A stretch of DNA of 29,814 nucleotides from a virus (IMGVR_UViG_3300044642_000320:1-29814), one strand, 5' to 3'. Counted from the first letter of the stretch, positions 23,595 to 29,275 are shown. Made by a program: numbers and translations. The notes: generated from the sequence alone by a model not told the origin.

Positions 23595-24052
23595 TTTATA
23601 TATCCCATCGTGGTAACTTAACTGGAAAGCATCATGATCTTGAAAACAGTCCAGTATATATTTATCAAGCTATAGACAAAGGTTTTGATGTAGAGGTTGA
23701 TCTTCGTCATAAAGACGGACAGATATTTTTAGGTCACGAAAAGCCTCAATATTTAATAGACGATAACTTTATTGATGAATGTAGAGAAAGTTTGTGGGTT
23801 CATTGCAAAGATAAAGAGTCTTTAAAATATGCTCTTGATGAAAACTTAAACTGTTTTTTTCATAAGGCAGATGATTATACTTTAACTAGTAAGGGGTATG
23901 TTTGGGCATTCCCAGGAGTTGCAAAGGCAAACTCACAAACAATTGCAGTTCTCCCAGAACTATTTAGAACTGTAGAAGAAATGAAAGATTTAGACTATTA
24001 TGGCTATTGCTCAGATATAATTGAATACATAAGGAGTAGTCACAATGTTTAA
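23591..24052 (+). CDS. Glycerophosphodiester-phosphodiesterase-like TIM-barrel protein
   Basis: A 153-aa protein starting MIYISHRGN and with FDVEVDLRHKDGQIFLGHEKP near 32-52. HRG, the ExD pair and the later GHE resemble the metal site of the GDPD family. At 153 aa it is shorter than a full TIM barrel (about 230-250 aa), so it may be reduced. Possible role: cleavage of a lipid- or sugar-linked phosphodiester. Overlaps the methyltransferase by 4 bases. Confidence 0.55.
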   Translation: MIYISHRGNLTGKHHDLENSPVYIYQAIDKGFDVEVDLRHKDGQIFLGHEKPQYLIDDNFIDECRESLWVHCKDKESLKYALDENLNCFFHKADDYTLTSKGYVWAFPGVAKANSQTIAVLPELFRTVEEMKDLDYYGYCSDIIEYIRSSHNV

Positions 24053-24842
24053 AGAGATAGATTATAACAAACACTTTGTTATTGGTACACCGCTTGTGGG
24101 ATGGAAAGCAGACATGGGTGAAGAGATGTCTTGGCTAGAAAACTCAAAACAAATAATTGAAAAATTCCCGAATGCAAAATTCTTCACTGCATTAGAACTT
24201 GATACCAGAGGTTTGGAGCCTTTCGAAAGAGTTTTAAATGCACTAAAAGAAGTCAATGGAGATTTCTGGACATATACAATTAATGATATGGAGGCTCAAG
24301 TAAATTCAGGAAACAGATGGATAAGAATTGAAACTGGTAGAAATTTAATTAGAGAGTTTGCACAAAGATTTAGAAAAACTTCTGGACATCATTGGGGAGA
24401 GGATTGTACAGAAGAAAATGTTGGTATTGTAAATTATGATGCAATCTTGTATGTAGATTCAGATATAATTTTAACTGCTGAAATTATTGAAAAATTATTT
24501 GAAATAGATCATCCAATTGTTAGTGCAGATGTTCCAGTTTATGGACTAAGGGGAACTGTTGTATCTGAAAATCCAAGAATTGAAGAGCATTGGAATACAG
24601 CAGGAATGCTTTTAGTAAATTCTCCTGCATTCTATGACCTACCATGGTATCATAACTCATATTTAAACTTGAGTGACGATCCAACTTTTCAGTCTATGGC
24701 TGAAAGATTAAAAAAGAGGGTTGGACTAGAAAATTTAGAAGAAACTTATGGTATGACTTGGGTAAGAAAAGACATTCATGCAGATCACAAAGGTACGCTT
24801 ATAGCAGTAGAACAAAGAAAAATTCCTCCTAGAAATATATAA
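24045..24842 (+). CDS. Glycosyltransferase with DxD motif, Anp1-like
   Basis: A 265-aa protein whose central segment YDAILYVDSDIILTAEII, near 132-149, carries an A-type DxD (DSD) after a hydrophobic strand. Upstream are FFTALELDT and FWTYTINDMEAQ segments; downstream EHWNTAGMLLVNSPAF fits an acceptor or closing loop. It is the last gene of the operon headed by ftsZ and overlaps the GDPD-like gene by 8 bases. The substrate is unknown. Confidence 0.6.
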   Translation: MFKEIDYNKHFVIGTPLVGWKADMGEEMSWLENSKQIIEKFPNAKFFTALELDTRGLEPFERVLNALKEVNGDFWTYTINDMEAQVNSGNRWIRIETGRNLIREFAQRFRKTSGHHWGEDCTEENVGIVNYDAILYVDSDIILTAEIIEKLFEIDHPIVSADVPVYGLRGTVVSENPRIEEHWNTAGMLLVNSPAFYDLPWYHNSYLNLSDDPTFQSMAERLKKRVGLENLEETYGMTWVRKDIHADHKGTLIAVEQRKIPPRNI

Positions 24843-24860
24843 ATTTCCTTAGGATGGGAA

Positions 24861-24889
24861 ACGACCTAGACAAGTCGTAAAACTGTCTG
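24861..24889 (+). ncRNA. H-type pseudoknot element, copy 1
   Basis: Stem 1 is ACGAC (24861-24865) with GTCGT (24874-24878). Stem 2 is TAGACA (24867-24872) with TGTCTG (24884-24889, one T-G wobble). The linkers are C, A and AAAAC. A T-rich ATTTTATTTAT follows. It begins 18 bases after the stop of the glycosyltransferase gene. Two further copies (28660, 29247) keep the same fold with different paired bases. A small hairpin, TTTCC with GGAAA (24844-24861), lies just before it. Confidence 0.75.
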
Positions 24890-24899
24890 ATTTTATTTA

Positions 24900-24908
24900 T
24901 GATAAACT
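24900..24908 (+). promoter_or_regulatory. Extended -10 promoter, leaderless for the secreted protein gene
   Basis: TGA followed by TAAACT (24903-24908) forms an extended -10 box, and the ATG at 24915 is 6 bases later without a ribosome-binding site. No -35 box was recognised, as can be the case with extended -10 promoters. Confidence 0.4.
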
Positions 24909-24914
24909 AAATAG

Positions 24915-25421
24915 ATGCACAAAAAGTTTTTAGCCTCAATATTTTCAGTATTATTAGTTTTTGCTCAAGCAACACCAGCAAGTGCCTCAGACTCTATAAG
25001 ATATAAATCTACAGAAATTCAAAAAATTCCAAGAGGTAAGTGGACTACCCTAAAATTTAATGGTGGAAAAACAGAAATTCAAGGCAATGGGAAAAGATCT
25101 TTATTTTGCTATCAAGCGGTTATTGATACAAAGGGAAAGAAAAGTCCATCATATATTAAATTAAGAATAACTAGAATAGTTCCAGGTCCAAATGATCCAA
25201 GTGCTACTAACACATACTTCTTTACAGAAAAACCAGGGAGTAAATTTGTAGCTTCTAACTGTTGGAATATTGTTACCAATCATCCAGTAGTGGTTCAAAT
25301 TAGAATTACTGGTGGAAGTAAAACATATAATTCTGATATAAGACAATTTAAAATGTGGACTCCAAATGCAGACTATCCACAAGATTTCTCTGATTTTATT
25401 CCTGAAACAACTATTAATTAG
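24915..25421 (+). CDS. Secreted protein of unknown function, 168 aa
   Basis: A classic signal peptide: HKKF, a hydrophobic core (LASIFSVLLVFAQ) and ATPASAS as the cleavage region near residue 25. The mature part is beta-rich and basic (IPRGKWTTLKFNGGKTEIQGNGK), with two cysteines (SLFCYQ and SNCWNIV) that could form a disulfide outside the membrane. It is unlikely to be a virion protein assembled in the cytoplasm; it may act at the host cell surface, for example in superinfection exclusion. No family recognised. Confidence 0.65.
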   Translation: MHKKFLASIFSVLLVFAQATPASASDSIRYKSTEIQKIPRGKWTTLKFNGGKTEIQGNGKRSLFCYQAVIDTKGKKSPSYIKLRITRIVPGPNDPSATNTYFFTEKPGSKFVASNCWNIVTNHPVVVQIRITGGSKTYNSDIRQFKMWTPNADYPQDFSDFIPETTIN

Positions 25422-25435
25422 TTTATTAGCAATGA

Positions 25436-25465
25436 TATAATAGATTTGTTAGATACGTCTAACAA
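25436..25465 (+). promoter_or_regulatory. -10 box followed by a 5'-terminal hairpin
   Basis: TATAAT (25436-25441) would start RNA near 25448. A perfect inverted repeat, TTGTTAGA with TCTAACAA around a TACG loop (25446-25465), spans that point, leaving at least 6 bp, GTTAGA with TCTAAC, at the RNA 5' end. UACG is a known stable tetraloop type. The ribosome-binding site AAGGAG (25464-25469) touches the 3' side of the stem, so the hairpin could affect stability or ribosome access. No good -35 box was found. Confidence 0.5.
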
Positions 25466-25482
25466 GGAGTCTATGCAATAAA

Positions 25483-27024
25483 TTGAAAAAAATCTTTTCC
25501 TACCTACTATTACTTCCAATAATATCTGCTACAATGATGTTTTTGATTCTGCCAGCAACCCAGGCAAACACTCCGCTTGTATGCAATATGTCTACAATTA
25601 CTGGAGATGATGATGGATCTTTTCCAATGACTCTTCCGTTTACTCTGACTCTAGGTAGCACAGACTATACTCAAATTTTTTATAGCACGAATGCAACTGT
25701 AACTTTTGGAAATCCAGATGGTACATATTGGGACTACCCACAAACACCATCTATATCTATAGCTGGAAAAGACTGGGTTTCTTTTGGTCCAGGTGCATAT
25801 ACTTCATACGGATACAATGAAAATTCATTTTGTATAGAGTGGTCTGTTCGCCCATTCCCACAATCAACTGGACCACTTACTCAAATGAGACTTGTTGTTA
25901 CTAAGTTTTCAAATGGTGGATGGCATGGTGAGATTATTACAATGACAGATCTTCCAGCAGATGCAAGAAGAGCGATTAGATTTGAAAGAGGTCAGGCTGT
26001 TGTCCCAATGGAAGCAGCCTTTGATGTAAATGGTGGGGTTCCTATTGAGGTTGAGCCATCACCAACACCATCAAGCTTTACAGAGCCTCCAGTTGTTCCT
26101 AGTGAAACTCCAAGCCCAACACCTGAGCCAACACCTGAGCCAACACCTGAGCCAACACCTGAGCCAACACCTACTGCCAGCCCTGAGCCACAGCCGTCAG
26201 AATCACCAACGCCAACAATAGAACCGTCACCCCAGCCAATAGAGCCAAGCCCACTACCGTCAGAACCTGTTGTGCTGCCTTCAGAAACTTCTTCACCTAT
26301 TCCAGTCCCTTCCTTTTCAGGTCCCTCAGAATATCCGTGGCAGCCTGAAGGACCTGTTGCAGTTCCATCCCTAGATCCTGAGCCAGAGATTTCATATCCA
26401 GAACCATTAATTCCAGATCCAATTGAGAGTTCATTTCCTGATCTAGATCTTCCATCCATTGATCTTCCATCTGATAATACTATCACAGAAATAACTGACA
26501 CTGAAATAGATACATTTATTGAATCCTTTACTGAAAGTGGTGTTATCTCAGACATTGAGACAGAACAACTAATTAATACCTTCTTGGGAGATGGTTTTAT
26601 ATCTGAAGATGAAGTATCTGGACTTTCAGACTCTTTAACTGAAGATGGAGTTTTGACGGAAGATGAGAAAGAACTTCTTGTAGATGTTATTTTAGAACAA
26701 GCAGATGGTAATGCTATTTCTACTGATTTAATTAATGAACTTGGTCTTGACTATGAAGACTTGCCAGATGACCAACCAGTGGCTTTGGAAAATGGAGTTA
26801 TCCTTTTTGCAGAAGTAGCAGATGCTTTGGAGATATTTGAAAATCCATCAGAAATTTTAGGTGCAGTATTTACAGATCCTGGAAAGGCTCTTACTGCTGT
26901 AGCTAACATTGGTGCAGACATGACACCAGAAAAGCGTGAGGAATCACAAAAGGTAGTTGTTGCATCAGTTATTACCGTACAGGTAGTGGCAGCAACTAAT
27001 TTAGCAACAGGGAGGATAAGATAA
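25483..27024 (+). CDS. Secreted Pro-rich protein with acidic EF-hand-like repeats
   Basis: A 513-aa protein. Residues 1-29 are a signal peptide (KKIFSYLLLLPIISATMMFL ... ATQAN). A beta-rich domain follows to about 190, and then a long Pro/Ser/Glu/Thr-rich linker with tandem TPEP units (near 212-227). The C-terminal part has repeating acidic units of about 17-20 aa with DG-hydrophobic-[ST]-x2-E: ESGVISDIE, GDGFISEDE, EDGVLTEDE, ADGNAIST, recalling EF-hand loops. A hydrophobic VVVASVITVQVVAATNLA near the end may be a membrane anchor. Start is TTG 25483; an ATG-CAA-TAA mini-ORF lies between the ribosome-binding site and the TTG. Role unknown: perhaps a cell-surface or lysis-linked protein. Confidence 0.7.
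   Translation: MKKIFSYLLLLPIISATMMFLILPATQANTPLVCNMSTITGDDDGSFPMTLPFTLTLGSTDYTQIFYSTNATVTFGNPDGTYWDYPQTPSISIAGKDWVSFGPGAYTSYGYNENSFCIEWSVRPFPQSTGPLTQMRLVVTKFSNGGWHGEIITMTDLPADARRAIRFERGQAVVPMEAAFDVNGGVPIEVEPSPTPSSFTEPPVVPSETPSPTPEPTPEPTPEPTPEPTPTASPEPQPSESPTPTIEPSPQPIEPSPLPSEPVVLPSETSSPIPVPSFSGPSEYPWQPEGPVAVPSLDPEPEISYPEPLIPDPIESSFPDLDLPSIDLPSDNTITEITDTEIDTFIESFTESGVISDIETEQLINTFLGDGFISEDEVSGLSDSLTEDGVLTEDEKELLVDVILEQADGNAISTDLINELGLDYEDLPDDQPVALENGVILFAEVADALEIFENPSEILGAVFTDPGKALTAVANIGADMTPEKREESQKVVVASVITVQVVAATNLATGRIR
26116..26172 (+). repeat. 12-bp tandem repeat encoding Thr-Pro-Glu-Pro units
   Basis: The unit CCAACACCTGAG occurs four times without change from 26116 to 26163, with a fifth partial copy to 26172. 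It sits in frame within the Pro-rich linker of the secreted protein. Perfect identity at the DNA level suggests recent expansion by slippage, so linker length could vary between related phages. Confidence 0.9.
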
Positions 27025-27225
27025 ATGAAAGAGTGGATAAAAGATAAAATCCGTGAAATGTTAAACCAGACATTCACCCTTCTTGGTATGTTCATAGCTT
27101 GGGCAGTTCTTGAAGGTTCTGCAAAAACAGTAGTTGGATTTGCAATTTTATGGTCATTGATTGTGTGGTTGTTTTCAATGAAATTTAGAGAAGAAAAGGA
27201 GGAAGAAGAAAATGGCAAAAAGTAA
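27025..27225 (+). CDS. Small membrane protein, holin-like
   Basis: A 66-aa protein: charged N-terminus (MKEWIKDKIREML), hydrophobic spans TLLGMFIAWAVLEG and TVVGFAILWSLIVWLF, then a highly charged tail (KFREEKEEEENGKK). This is the size and layout of a small class II-like holin or antiholin. It directly follows the Pro-rich protein, and overlaps the next membrane protein by 14 bases, just before the endolysin. Confidence 0.6.
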   Translation: MKEWIKDKIREMLNQTFTLLGMFIAWAVLEGSAKTVVGFAILWSLIVWLFSMKFREEKEEEENGKK

Positions 27226-27523
27226 TGTAGACATAACAGTAATTGATAAAGAAACTGGAGAAGAAGTAATTGGTTCCAAAGCAGTGACAAATGTGTGGAA
27301 TATATTCTTCAGAATTGTTGCAGTATTTGCAGCATCTGGTCTATCAATCATTGGTGCAGGTTCCCTAGTGGGCATTGACACCTTGACTGCTGTTATTATG
27401 GCAGGTACGCTTGGAGTTGCTACCGTTGTTGAAAAGCTTGCAAGAGCATTCCTCGATGATGGCAAGCTAAGTGCTAGTGAAATTAACTCAGCATTTAGTT
27501 CAGTAGACAAAAAAGCAGAATAG
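27212..27523 (+). CDS. Probable holin
   Basis: A 103-aa protein with a soluble N-terminal part (VDITVIDKETGEEVIGSKA), two hydrophobic spans (IFFRIVAVFAASGLSIIGAG and LTAVIMAGTLGVATVV), and a charged C-terminal tail (RAFLDDGKLSASEIN). Its position just before an M23 endopeptidase and after another small membrane protein supports a holin or holin/antiholin pair. AAAGGAGG is about 10 bases before ATG 27212, inside the preceding gene. Confidence 0.6.
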   Translation: MAKSNVDITVIDKETGEEVIGSKAVTNVWNIFFRIVAVFAASGLSIIGAGSLVGIDTLTAVIMAGTLGVATVVEKLARAFLDDGKLSASEINSAFSSVDKKAE

Positions 27524-27532
27524 TAAGTAGGA

Positions 27533-27538
27533 TATAAT
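27533..27538 (+). promoter_or_regulatory. -10 box just before a terminator-like hairpin
   Basis: A perfect TATAAT with predicted RNA start near 27545, which is the first base of the hairpin at 27545-27568. No convincing -35 box at 16-18 bases. If active, it gives the endolysin mRNA a 5'-terminal hairpin. Confidence 0.4.
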
Positions 27539-27544
27539 ATAGTA

Positions 27545-27574
27545 GGGGAGTCCTCCAGAGGGCTCCCTTATTTT
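27545..27574 (+). terminator. Hairpin with T-rich tail between holin and endolysin genes
   Basis: GGGAGTCCTC (27546-27555) pairs with GAGGGCTCCC (27558-27567), one T-G wobble; the innermost pair must open to give a 4-base loop. TTATTTT follows. This is a terminator shape, but no separate promoter is seen between it and the endolysin ATG at 27597, so it must be partial or act as a 5' hairpin of the transcript starting at the preceding -10 box. Confidence 0.6.
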
Positions 27575-27596
27575 ATAAAAAAAGGAAATGATTTAA

Positions 27597-27986
27597 ATGG
27601 GTTCACCAATTGTTGGAGGTAAGGTTACAACACCTTACAAGAAGCTTGGAAAAATGTGGTCAAAAGGCTACCATACAGGTGTAGACTATGCTTGCAAAGT
27701 AGGTACAGACATTGTTGCTGTTGCTGATGGCAAGATTGAAAATGCTACCTGGGGAGCCAGCTATGGCACACAGTTAGTCCAAAAAGTTGAAGGTGGCTGG
27801 GTAATCTATGCACACCTTTCAAAGACTCTAGTTAAGGCTGGAGATAAAGTAACGAAGGGACAGCATATTGGAGAGTCTGGCAATACAGGTAACTCTTCAG
27901 GTCCTCATCTTCACTTTGAAATGAGAGATAATATTAGATGGAGTGCAGGTAAGGATATTGATCCTACTGCAATTCTTGCATCCTAA
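27597..27986 (+). CDS. M23-family peptidoglycan endopeptidase, probable endolysin
   Basis: A 129-aa single-domain LytM/M23 metallopeptidase. Zinc ligands and catalytic histidines are in place: H26 and D30 in GYHTGVDY, H73 in IYAHLS, and H104/H106 in GPHLHFE. There is no signal peptide, so a holin is needed to reach the cell wall, and two holin-like genes precede it. It has no cell-wall-binding domain, unusually small for a phage lysin. AAAGGAAATG lies about 8 bases upstream of ATG. Confidence 0.85.
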   Translation: MGSPIVGGKVTTPYKKLGKMWSKGYHTGVDYACKVGTDIVAVADGKIENATWGASYGTQLVQKVEGGWVIYAHLSKTLVKAGDKVTKGQHIGESGNTGNSSGPHLHFEMRDNIRWSAGKDIDPTAILAS

Positions 27987-28004
27987 TATATCAAATTAAC
28001 AATT

Positions 28005-28026
28005 GCCCCTAGAAATAGGGGCTTTT
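28005..28026 (+). terminator. Rho-independent terminator after the endolysin
   Basis: GCCCCTA (28005-28011) pairs perfectly with TAGGGGC (28016-28022) around a GAAA tetraloop, followed by TTTT. It ends the lysis transcript 18 bases after the endolysin stop. Confidence 0.9.
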
Positions 28027-28067
28027 GTATTTAATAAAACTATTTATCATTTTGTTATAATAAAAAC

Positions 28068-28096
28068 TTGATTTTGTCACCATTCCATGCTATTCT
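28068..28096 (+). promoter_or_regulatory. Promoter candidate, leaderless for the lytic transglycosylase-like gene
   Basis: TTGATT (28068-28073), a 17-base spacer and TATTCT (28091-28096), with the ATG at 28103 6 bases later and no ribosome-binding site. Other -10 candidates lie nearby: an extended TGT-TATAAT at 28056-28061 and TATAAT at 28096-28101, with TTGTCA 16 bases before the latter; so the exact start is open. Confidence 0.45.
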
Positions 28097-28102
28097 ATAA
28101 TA

Positions 28103-28642
28103 ATGCGTATCAGAACCTTGGTTTTGATTGCCCTTGTTGCGGTTCTTGCAATTGCATCCCTACCAACAAGCCACAGTCAAACCAGTGCTAATGCACCGCA
28201 AAATGTAGCAAGTATACACAGTGTCAATAGAAGTATTGAAATTGCTAAACTTGCAACATATGATAAAGAAATAAAGAAAGATAAAACTAGAGACAATAGA
28301 AAAGCCTCTAGATCAAAAAAGGCTAATTCCCTTGCTGCAAAAACTAATCAAGCTTTTGCAAAGTCCTATATGGAGTCTAAATACTCTTGGGGCGAAGACC
28401 AGCACTCTTGCCTTGTGAATCTATGGAATCGTGAAAGCGGGTGGAGGCATACTGCTGACAATCCAAACTCAAGTGCCTATGGAATTCCACAAGCCTTGCC
28501 TGGAAGTAAGATGGCAAGTGCAGGGGCAGATTGGAGAACAAATCCAGAAACACAAATCAAATGGGGTCTAAAGTATATTGACAAACGATATAAGACTCCC
28601 TGTGGAGCATGGAGTGCATTCAAGAAAAAGGGCTGGTATTAA
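28103..28642 (+). CDS. Secreted lytic-transglycosylase-like (lysozyme-fold) protein
   Basis: A 179-aa protein. Residues 1-25 are a signal peptide (MRIRTLVLIALVAVLAIASLP). After a Lys/Arg/Ser-rich linker the C-terminal domain reads CLVNLWNRESGWRHTADNPNSSAYGIPQALPGSKM, with E111 in the NRESGW motif as the probable catalytic acid, followed by TQIKWGLKYIDKRYKTPCGAW; C103 and C167 could form a disulfide. This is the SLT/Rpf-like lysozyme fold. Carrying its own signal peptide, it can reach the wall without the holin and complements the M23 endopeptidase, cutting glycan rather than peptide. Confidence 0.75.
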   Translation: MRIRTLVLIALVAVLAIASLPTSHSQTSANAPQNVASIHSVNRSIEIAKLATYDKEIKKDKTRDNRKASRSKKANSLAAKTNQAFAKSYMESKYSWGEDQHSCLVNLWNRESGWRHTADNPNSSAYGIPQALPGSKMASAGADWRTNPETQIKWGLKYIDKRYKTPCGAWSAFKKKGWY

Positions 28643-28659
28643 TTTACTAGTTTAATTAG

Positions 28660-28689
28660 ATGTCCTGAGCAAAGACATTAAACTGCTCA
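28660..28689 (+). ncRNA. H-type pseudoknot element, copy 2
   Basis: Stem 1 is ATGTC (28660-28664) with GACAT (28674-28678). Stem 2 is TGAGCA (28666-28671) with TGCTCA (28684-28689). Linkers C, AA and TAAAC. It starts 17 bases after the stop of the lytic-transglycosylase-like gene, and 8 bases before the -35 box of the hsp20 promoter. Paired positions differ from the other two copies while pairing is kept. Confidence 0.8.
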
Positions 28690-28697
28690 TCTACTAC

Positions 28698-28726
28698 TTG
28701 ACAAAATTTTTATATTTTGCTATAAT
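28698..28726 (+). promoter_or_regulatory. Very strong consensus promoter for hsp20
   Basis: Perfect TTGACA (28698-28703), a 17-base spacer and perfect TATAAT (28721-28726), preceded by TGC, so the -10 box is also extended. It is the strongest promoter in the window by inspection, suggesting high expression of the small heat shock protein. Confidence 0.85.
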
Positions 28727-28732
28727 ATTTGA

Positions 28733-28753
28733 ACAGTTGCCAAATGGGACTGT
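28733..28753 (+). promoter_or_regulatory. 5'-terminal hairpin of the hsp20 mRNA
   Basis: ACAGT (28733-28737) pairs with ACTGT (28749-28753), with an inner CC with GG pair around an AAAT loop and one bulged G. It begins at the predicted RNA start (7 bases after the -10 box) and is followed by the ribosome-binding site AAAAGGAG near 28767. Likely an mRNA-stabilising 5' structure; a temperature-sensitive role is possible but unproven. Confidence 0.45.
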
Positions 28754-28781
28754 AATTAACTCGCTTAAAAGGAGCAAAAAA

Positions 28782-29231
28782 ATGGTAAGTACAACTATGT
28801 CAACAATTAATCCATTTCTAATTGGATTTGAAAGCCTATTTGACAAGGCAAACAGTATGATAAATGAGTCATCATATCCTCCATATAATGTAATCAAAAT
28901 TTCGGATGAGGCTAAGGCTGATCAACCAGAAGGATGGGAATATTGGGACTATGAAATTCATTTAGCTGTTGCTGGATTTAAAGAAAATGAAATAAAAGTC
29001 TATAGAGAAGGCAATGTTTTAACAATTAGTGGGGAAAGCAAAGAAAAACCTGAAGATGGCTTTATTTATATTCATAAAGGAATTAGTTCAAGAAAATTTA
29101 AAAAGCAATTTACTCTTTCTGAAAACGTTAAAGTACTAGAAAGAGGAGTTGGATTTGATGAAGGAATCCTTAAGATCTGTCTAGAAAATATTGAACCTAA
29201 ACCAGGTATTGAATACTATGAAGTTTATTAA
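28782..29231 (+). CDS. Hsp20/alpha-crystallin small heat shock protein
   Basis: A 149-aa small chaperone. An N-terminal segment (TINPFLIGFESLFDKAN) as in IbpA-type proteins precedes the alpha-crystallin domain: WDYEIHLAVAGFKENEIKVYREGNVLTISGESKE (beta strands with the typical L-x-V-A-G and L-x-I-x-G). It continues with FIYIHKGISSRKFKKQFTLSENVKV, and ends with GILKICLE. Start is ATG 28782, because AAAAGGAG lies upstream and the in-frame TTG at 28698 is the -35 box. It would hold phage or host proteins folded during assembly; Hsp20 genes are also known in cyanophages. Confidence 0.85.
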   Translation: MVSTTMSTINPFLIGFESLFDKANSMINESSYPPYNVIKISDEAKADQPEGWEYWDYEIHLAVAGFKENEIKVYREGNVLTISGESKEKPEDGFIYIHKGISSRKFKKQFTLSENVKVLERGVGFDEGILKICLENIEPKPGIEYYEVY

Positions 29232-29246
29232 CAACTAATAAATTAA

Positions 29247-29275
29247 AAGTCCTAAGCATGACTTAAAACTGCTTA
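29247..29275 (+). ncRNA. H-type pseudoknot element, copy 3
   Basis: Stem 1 is AAGTC (29247-29251) with GACTT (29260-29264). Stem 2 is TAAGCA (29253-29258) with TGCTTA (29270-29275). Linkers C, T and AAAAC. It starts 15 bases after the hsp20 stop and ends 7 bases before the next -35 box. Confidence 0.8.

Noticed and set aside
24861-24889. preQ1 riboswitch as explanation of the pseudoknots
   Set aside because: preQ1-I riboswitches are also small H-type pseudoknots with an A-rich linker, but their second stem is short and their pocket bases are conserved. Here stem 2 is 6 bp and varies with compensation, and the elements are after genes rather than in 5' leaders.
25992-26555. A 187-codon open frame on the minus strand, rich in Gly, Ser and Val
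   Set aside because: It is the antisense shadow of the Pro/Glu/Ser-rich linker; the low-complexity composition follows from the + strand repeats, and no ribosome-binding site or neighbouring minus-strand gene exists.
28096-28101. TATAAT directly before ATG 28103 as the main -10 box
   Set aside because: Transcription would begin inside the gene, after the ATG. TTGATT-17-TATTCT places the start at the ATG, like five other genes here; the matter remains open.
28698-28781. N-terminal extension of Hsp20 from TTG 28698
   Set aside because: That stretch is the promoter and 5' leader. ATG 28782 has a clear ribosome-binding site.
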